Source: Morganella morganii (GTDB lineage Bacteria; Pseudomonadota; Gammaproteobacteria; Enterobacterales; Enterobacteriaceae). Taken from it: a DNA stretch of 64,000 bases. The stretch is from positions 2,170,001 to 2,234,000 of the forward strand of contig NZ_CP066129.1 in NCBI RefSeq assembly GCF_019242955.1, written 5' to 3'. The translations under genes were made by a program, and so were the position numbers. The first letter of the stretch is position 1. Each line of letters starts with the position of its first letter. Below are positions 60,385 to 64,000 of this stretch, piece after piece. The notes under the pieces are model-generated. The model searched no databases, had not been told where the DNA came from, and was given only the letters and a program-made list of their open reading frames with translations.

Positions 60385-60699
60385 ATGAAGTACATGAAAT
60401 TAGTTACCTCATTTTTTGTTGTCATGTTTATGGCTTTCACCCTGTCCGCCTGTGCCCCGACTTCCACCAGTGAAGGTACCGGGGGCTATTTTGATGATTC
60501 CGTCATCACCACCAAAGTAAAAACAGCCCTGCTGGGTGAGAAAGGTATAAAATCCACTCAAATCAGCGTGGAAACGTTTAAAGGTAAAGTGCAGCTGAGC
60601 GGATTTGTCTCTTCAGAGAAAGAAGCCAACCTGGCAGTAAATACCGCGCGCAAAGTGCCGGGTGTACAGGTTGTGATTAACTCCATGAAGTTGCGGTGA
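60385..60699 (+). CDS. BON-domain lipoprotein
   Basis: A 104-residue protein with a lipoprotein signal (lipobox LSAC, Cys23) and one BON domain (about 38-104): ITTKVKTALLGEKGIKSTQI, GKVQLSGFVSS, VPGVQVVINSM. BON domains are found in OsmY and DolP and bind phospholipid or envelope surfaces. AGGAG precedes the ATG. It is separated from trpA by a terminator and followed by its own, so it is monocistronic. A stress role is likely but not shown. Confidence 0.82.
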   Translation: MKYMKLVTSFFVVMFMAFTLSACAPTSTSEGTGGYFDDSVITTKVKTALLGEKGIKSTQISVETFKGKVQLSGFVSSEKEANLAVNTARKVPGVQVVINSMKLR

Positions 60700-60725
60700 C
60701 TCTGAATAACAGATTACCGGATATA

Positions 60726-60757
60726 AAAATGGCGCAATTATTATTGCGCCATTTTTT
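60726..60757. terminator. Terminator between BON gene and ompW
   Basis: AAAAATGGCGCAAT and ATTGCGCCATTTTT pair around TATT between two convergent genes, with A/T tracts on both sides. Confidence 0.92.
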
Positions 60758-60779
60758 ATGATGCTGATAAGGGGGATTA

Positions 60780-61415
60780 TCAGAATTTGTAACCGACACC
60801 GAACATGAATACCCACGGGTCGAGGTTCGTTTTATAAGACTGGTTGGCACCACCGGCTTTGAAATCAACATCTGTTTTGATGTTCATCCACCAGAGAGAA
60901 GCGTTCAGCATCCAGTTCTGGTCTAATTCATAATCCAGACCAGCCTGTGCCGCCACACCCCATGAACTGCTCATACTCAGGTCGCTTAAACCTGCGCCTT
61001 TACCGGTATCGTTAAATCCTTCATCAAAGAAGAAGGTATAGTTAACACCCACACCTAAATACGGACGCAGTTTATCTTCCGGGGTACGAAAATAATACTG
61101 TGCCATTAAGGTTGGCGGTAAATGTTTGGCTGTTGCAATTTCACCTGCTGCCGGAACAGAAATTTTATGCTCAAACGGTGTAGCAGCCAGTAATTCCACA
61201 CCGATATTATCGGTGATCATATAACTGAACGTTAAACCTAACTGGGTATTATTATTTGCTTCAAAAGAACCAAAGCCCAGAACATTATCGGAGCTGACAT
61301 TCGGACGCACAGTCGCAGTACCACCACGCACGATAAAATCACCGGCCTGGTGTGCCATTGAAACTGACGGTAAAACAGTTGCCAGTGCTAAACACACTGC
61401 AGAAAGTTTTTTCAT
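60780..61415 (-). CDS. ompW: Outer membrane protein OmpW
   Basis: A 211-residue, eight-stranded outer membrane barrel. The signal peptide ends VSMA, then HQAGDFIVRGGTATV; the family blocks LPPTLMAQYYF and RPYLGVGVNYT are present, and the protein ends GVGYKF with terminal Phe as needed for Bam insertion. OmpW binds hydrophobic molecules and colicin S4 in E. coli. AGGATGGGAT precedes the ATG, directly after an A16/T16 tract. A perfect FNR box lies 162 bp upstream. Confidence 0.95.
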   Translation of the reverse strand: MKKLSAVCLALATVLPSVSMAHQAGDFIVRGGTATVRPNVSSDNVLGFGSFEANNNTQLGLTFSYMITDNIGVELLAATPFEHKISVPAAGEIATAKHLPPTLMAQYYFRTPEDKLRPYLGVGVNYTFFFDEGFNDTGKGAGLSDLSMSSSWGVAAQAGLDYELDQNWMLNASLWWMNIKTDVDFKAGGANQSYKTNLDPWVFMFGVGYKF

Positions 61416-61430
61416 TATCTATCCCATCCT

Positions 61431-61446
61431 AAAAAAAAAAAAAAAA
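61431..61446 (-). repeat. A16 homopolymer in the ompW leader
   Basis: Sixteen consecutive A on the plus strand, hence T16 in the ompW transcript, ending immediately before its AGGATGGGA ribosome site. Tracts this long are very prone to slippage. Confidence 0.9.
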
Positions 61447-61576
61447 CACAATAAGTACAGTTTGAAATATACAACCTTAAATCGAATTATGATCTAAGAC
61501 AGATCACAACATTTAAATAAAAATCACATTTTACGCAAAGATCTAAATTATTATTCCATGGTGATACTTTCATTTA

Positions 61577-61590
61577 TTGATATATATCAA
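61577..61590. promoter_or_regulatory. FNR box between ompW and yciC
   Basis: TTGATATATATCAA matches the FNR consensus TTGAT-N4-ATCAA at every fixed position. ompW is a known FNR target in E. coli. Confidence 0.8.
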
Positions 61591-61840
61591 AAACGGCATT
61601 TTTCATTTTTACTGCAATCAGTCTTTTTCAGTTTTATGTCAATTTATAAAACATATCACGTAGTGTTCATCAGAAAAAATTTGTATTACTATTGTTAATG
61701 ATATGTGATTTTTACGTTTTATATTTCCTGATATTCCGTCTGATCACTGTATTTCCGCCTGACGAACAGGTTACAATTCCCGCCATACTGTTTTACAATT
61801 GCACCCATATTTTTATTCCACGCTTTACAGGAGTTGTTCC

Positions 61841-62617
61841 ATGTCCATGCCGGTGCCGGTTCTCGCCCGTGACAGCCTTAATTTTTTCCGCAATCAGCTG
61901 ATGTCCGTTCTGATTATTTCGCTGCTCACCGCCGCAGTTACTGTCGGGCTCAATGTGCTGCTGACCTGGAATTCCAACGGGCTGGCACTTATCCGCGCCC
62001 TGGAAACCACCTATGCCACCGAGGGTTCCGGCGGATTTCAGCGGGCAGTTGCAACACTGACCTCCGATGACCAGTGGCAGATGCTGAAAACCGGTCTGGG
62101 CACTATCTTCAGCTCCCTGCTGGGTAATGCGGTCTTCGTGACTGCCATGATTTTCCTGATTTTCAGTGCATCACAGGGACAATCTGTTTCCGCTTTACAG
62201 GCAATCACCGGATCTGCCGGACGCATTCCGCGCATGCTGGTACTGCTGCTGATCTGTTCACTGGTGATTGCGCTCGGACTGGTCGCCATGTATCTGCCGG
62301 GATTAATTCTGGCGATGTTACTGGCGCTGGCACCGATCATTATGTTCACCGAAAAGAACAGCGTATTTACCGCCATAAAAATCAGCGGGAATATTGCACT
62401 GAAAAATATCAGAGTACTTCTGCCTGCTATTCTAATCTGGTTTGCCCTGAAACAGGCATCCGTAGTGTTTCTTAGTAAACTTCCTATAGCCAATGAACAT
62501 ATTCTGATGACCCTTATTCTGTTTATTAATAATGTCATCAGCGGACTGGTCATTATTTATCTGTTCCGGTTCTACCAGTTATTTACACAATCACAGTCTG
62601 TCAGCGACTATCAGTAA
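61841..62617 (+). CDS. yciC: YciC, UPF0259 membrane protein
   Basis: A 258-residue membrane protein with about six helices. It has RDSLNFFRNQLMSVLIISLL at the start, and MYLPGLILAMLLALAPIIMF and ISGLVIIYLFRFYQL later, matching YciC of E. coli. CAGGAG is seven bases before the ATG. ompW and yciC are neighbours in E. coli too. Function is unknown. The next gene starts 9 bp after its stop. Confidence 0.88.
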   Translation: MSMPVPVLARDSLNFFRNQLMSVLIISLLTAAVTVGLNVLLTWNSNGLALIRALETTYATEGSGGFQRAVATLTSDDQWQMLKTGLGTIFSSLLGNAVFVTAMIFLIFSASQGQSVSALQAITGSAGRIPRMLVLLLICSLVIALGLVAMYLPGLILAMLLALAPIIMFTEKNSVFTAIKISGNIALKNIRVLLPAILIWFALKQASVVFLSKLPIANEHILMTLILFINNVISGLVIIYLFRFYQLFTQSQSVSDYQ

Positions 62618-62626
62618 GGCGGACAT

Positions 62627-63508
62627 ATGCGCACCGATAATGATATTTACCGGGCAATTCAGGATTATGTCCGTGCTGATGATAATATCCGCGCGGCTAT
62701 TCTGAACGGGTCACGGGCAAATAAACAGGTTGCTGCCGATAAATATCAGGACTTCGATATTGTCTTTTTTGTACACAATATTGAGGCTGCAAAGTTTCCC
62801 GCCCTGCGGAAATCCTTTTTCGGTATTCCGGTATTACAGCAATGCCCTGATGACATGCTTTTGGGCAATGAAGGTATGCCGCCCCGTGCGGCGTATACCC
62901 TGCTGATGATATATGAGGATGGTCACCGGATAGACCTGACACTGTTTCCGCTGACGCATTTCGCCTCAGATTACAGACACGACAGCCTGACCATTCCTCT
63001 CGCAGATAAAGACGGTCTCTTTGCTGACACAGCCCCGGCAGATGAAAGCAGTTATTTTATCACACCACCCGATGCCCGTTTATTTGCCGAAACCGCCAAT
63101 GAATTCTGGTGGTGTGCCACAAATGTGGCCAAAGGTCTGGCAAGACATGAAATAACCTGCGCCAAAGCAATGACAGAAGATGTTATACGCCCGGTTTTTA
63201 TGCAGATGCTGGACTGGAAAATTGGTTGTACCTGCGGGTTTAATCTGTCCACCGGAAAAAACGGAAAATATTTATCCCGTTACCTGACCACAGATGAAAT
63301 GCAGGCCGTTCTCGATACCTATTCTGATGCAGATCCGGAAAATAACTGGCGGGCGTTATTTCTGATGTGTGAACTGTTCCGCGAATATCAGACAGTGACG
63401 GCAGAAACATCCGGGTTTGAAATCAACACACAGGAATGCGACGCGTCTGTTCATTATCTCCGCAAAATTTATAAAACCGCCCGGATTGGTAAAAAATCAG
63501 GCCAATAA
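62627..63508 (+). CDS. ANT(6)-like aminoglycoside nucleotidyltransferase
   Basis: A 293-residue protein of the aminoglycoside 6-adenylyltransferase (AadE/AadK) family. The nucleotidyltransferase motif is NGSRAN followed by YQDFDIVFFV with the metal-binding Asp residues, and EDGHRIDLTLFP carries the third acidic site. Family members adenylate streptomycin. Here it sits 9 bp behind yciC with AAGG before the ATG and has the base composition of the region, so it looks chromosomal and intrinsic. Actual resistance activity is not shown by sequence. Confidence 0.8.
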   Translation: MRTDNDIYRAIQDYVRADDNIRAAILNGSRANKQVAADKYQDFDIVFFVHNIEAAKFPALRKSFFGIPVLQQCPDDMLLGNEGMPPRAAYTLLMIYEDGHRIDLTLFPLTHFASDYRHDSLTIPLADKDGLFADTAPADESSYFITPPDARLFAETANEFWWCATNVAKGLARHEITCAKAMTEDVIRPVFMQMLDWKIGCTCGFNLSTGKNGKYLSRYLTTDEMQAVLDTYSDADPENNWRALFLMCELFREYQTVTAETSGFEINTQECDASVHYLRKIYKTARIGKKSGQ

Positions 63509-63520
63509 TATGGCCTGATT
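63495..63520 (+). terminator. Terminator after the nucleotidyltransferase gene
   Basis: AATCAGGCCA and TGGCCTGATT form a 10-bp stem around the stop codon region. No strong T-run follows. Confidence 0.55.
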
Positions 63521-63543
63521 ATCCGGTGTGTTTGCTGTGGTCA

Positions 63544-63960
63544 TTACTGTACTTTGCGCACGGCTTTCACATCCAGTTCGGTTTTATTCCATTCTTTATC
63601 GATTTCCCCTTCGACCTCAATTTCATCCTGAGGTGTAACTTTCAGTCCGTTCCAGCGTTTCGGGGAAATTTCAGCACGGATAGTGCCGGTGTTATCTTTA
63701 AATTCATAATGTTTGTTATCCAGCTGGCGGACAATCGTACCGCGCAGCATAACCGGCGCATCATCAGATAATTTCAGTGCATCCGCAACGGTCATTTTAC
63801 GGGCGTCAGGGCCGCTGAAGCCGCCATTTTGTCCTGTTGTGACCGTCGTTGCCGCCGTCGCCGAACCGGGACCTTCAAAACCGCCGTTTGCTGCAAAAAC
63901 GGAACCGGCTGACCCAGCCAGTAAAGTAGCAAGTAATGCGAATGCAGGTAATTTTTTCAT
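63544..63960 (-). CDS. YgiW/YdeI-family periplasmic OB-fold protein
   Basis: A 138-residue exported protein. The signal peptide (MKKLPAFALLATLLAGSAGSVFA) is followed by a Gly-rich linker with two GGFxGP motifs, then an OB-fold domain with VMLRGTIVRQL, YEFKDNTGTI and PKRWNGLKVTPQDEIEVEGEIDK split across blocks. It matches YgiW/YdeI stress proteins of the BOF family. The second of two adjacent ATG codons has the better distance (seven bases) from AGGAG. In many species this gene is near qseBC-like regulators; that cannot be checked here. Confidence 0.88.
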   Translation of the reverse strand: MKKLPAFALLATLLAGSAGSVFAANGGFEGPGSATAATTVTTGQNGGFSGPDARKMTVADALKLSDDAPVMLRGTIVRQLDNKHYEFKDNTGTIRAEISPKRWNGLKVTPQDEIEVEGEIDKEWNKTELDVKAVRKVQ

Positions 63961-64000
63961 CATTTATCTCCTGTATAAGGAAGCAATGTTGCTTCATGGG

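Larger units (their letters stand above)
61416..61840. other. ompW-yciC divergent promoter region
   Basis: A 425-bp AT-rich gap that carries the homopolymer tract of the ompW leader, an FNR box and two unassigned promoters. I see no ORF. Confidence 0.7.

Overview
The window is a continuous stretch of enterobacterial chromosome. GC content is about 50% by eye. It is most like a member of the Morganellaceae, and Morganella is my best guess. Gene order follows the terminus half of the Escherichia coli map in blocks (ynfB-ynfD, bioD2-mlc-ynfL-ynfM, tus-fumC-manA-ydgA, add, ydgJ, rsxABCDGE-nth, rnb, yciH-pyrF-lapBA-pgpB-ribA-acnA-cysB-topA-yciN-sohB-yciK-rluB-yciO-rnm-trp-ompW-yciC), but with separate trpG and trpD genes, which excludes Escherichia and Salmonella. 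A Ter site directly in front of tus places the window in the replication terminus region. Species identity is inference, because no rRNA or other typing gene is present.

Layout. 1-3950: the 2-methylcitrate operon prpBCD, with the start of a divergent prpR, repeated operator motifs and a sigma-54 promoter; prpE is missing. 3959-6334: GFA-domain gene, ydfG (frameshifted), ynfB, ynfD, then a cluster of hairpins. 6335-11557: bioD2, mlc (frameshifted), an amidase-like DUF1460 protein, ynfL and ynfM. 11558-13270: an AT-rich 1.7 kb interval that a normal gene caller would leave empty. It holds four tiny ORFs with related starts and exactly two cysteines each, two of them on a tandem duplication of about 400 bp; a candidate sRNA terminator; an octanucleotide microsatellite; and the Ter site. 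13271-19787: tus, fumC, manA, ydgA, add. 20071-22875: an orphan Tc-toxin C subunit (TccC/Rhs) whose variable C-terminal domain carries an aspzincin-like zinc protease signature. 23018-26239: TPM-domain protein, yfeH, ydgJ. 26520-33308: rsxABCDGE and nth, with a seven-copy 114-bp repeat in rsxC. 33410-53350: housekeeping genes from rnb to rnm, with two unfamiliar small secreted or lipoprotein genes. 53450-60299: the complete trp operon with operator, promoter, leader peptide and attenuator; trpA is frameshifted. 60385-63960: BON lipoprotein, ompW (with an A16 tract in its leader and a perfect FNR box), yciC, an ANT(6)-like nucleotidyltransferase and a ygiW-like gene.

Function. Most genes are core metabolism: propionate use, tryptophan synthesis, TCA enzymes (fumC, acnA), pyrimidine and riboflavin steps, the Rsx electron-transfer complex, RNA processing (rnb, rnm), topoisomerase I and LPS control (lapAB). 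The accessory parts are the micropeptide array, the tccC gene, the lipoprotein at 49667-50614 and the nucleotidyltransferase. Three conserved genes (ydfG, mlc, trpA) each carry a one-base frameshift, two of them at runs of eight A. These may be sequencing errors or true mutations, and raw reads would decide. The four-peptide array is the strongest candidate for something undescribed.
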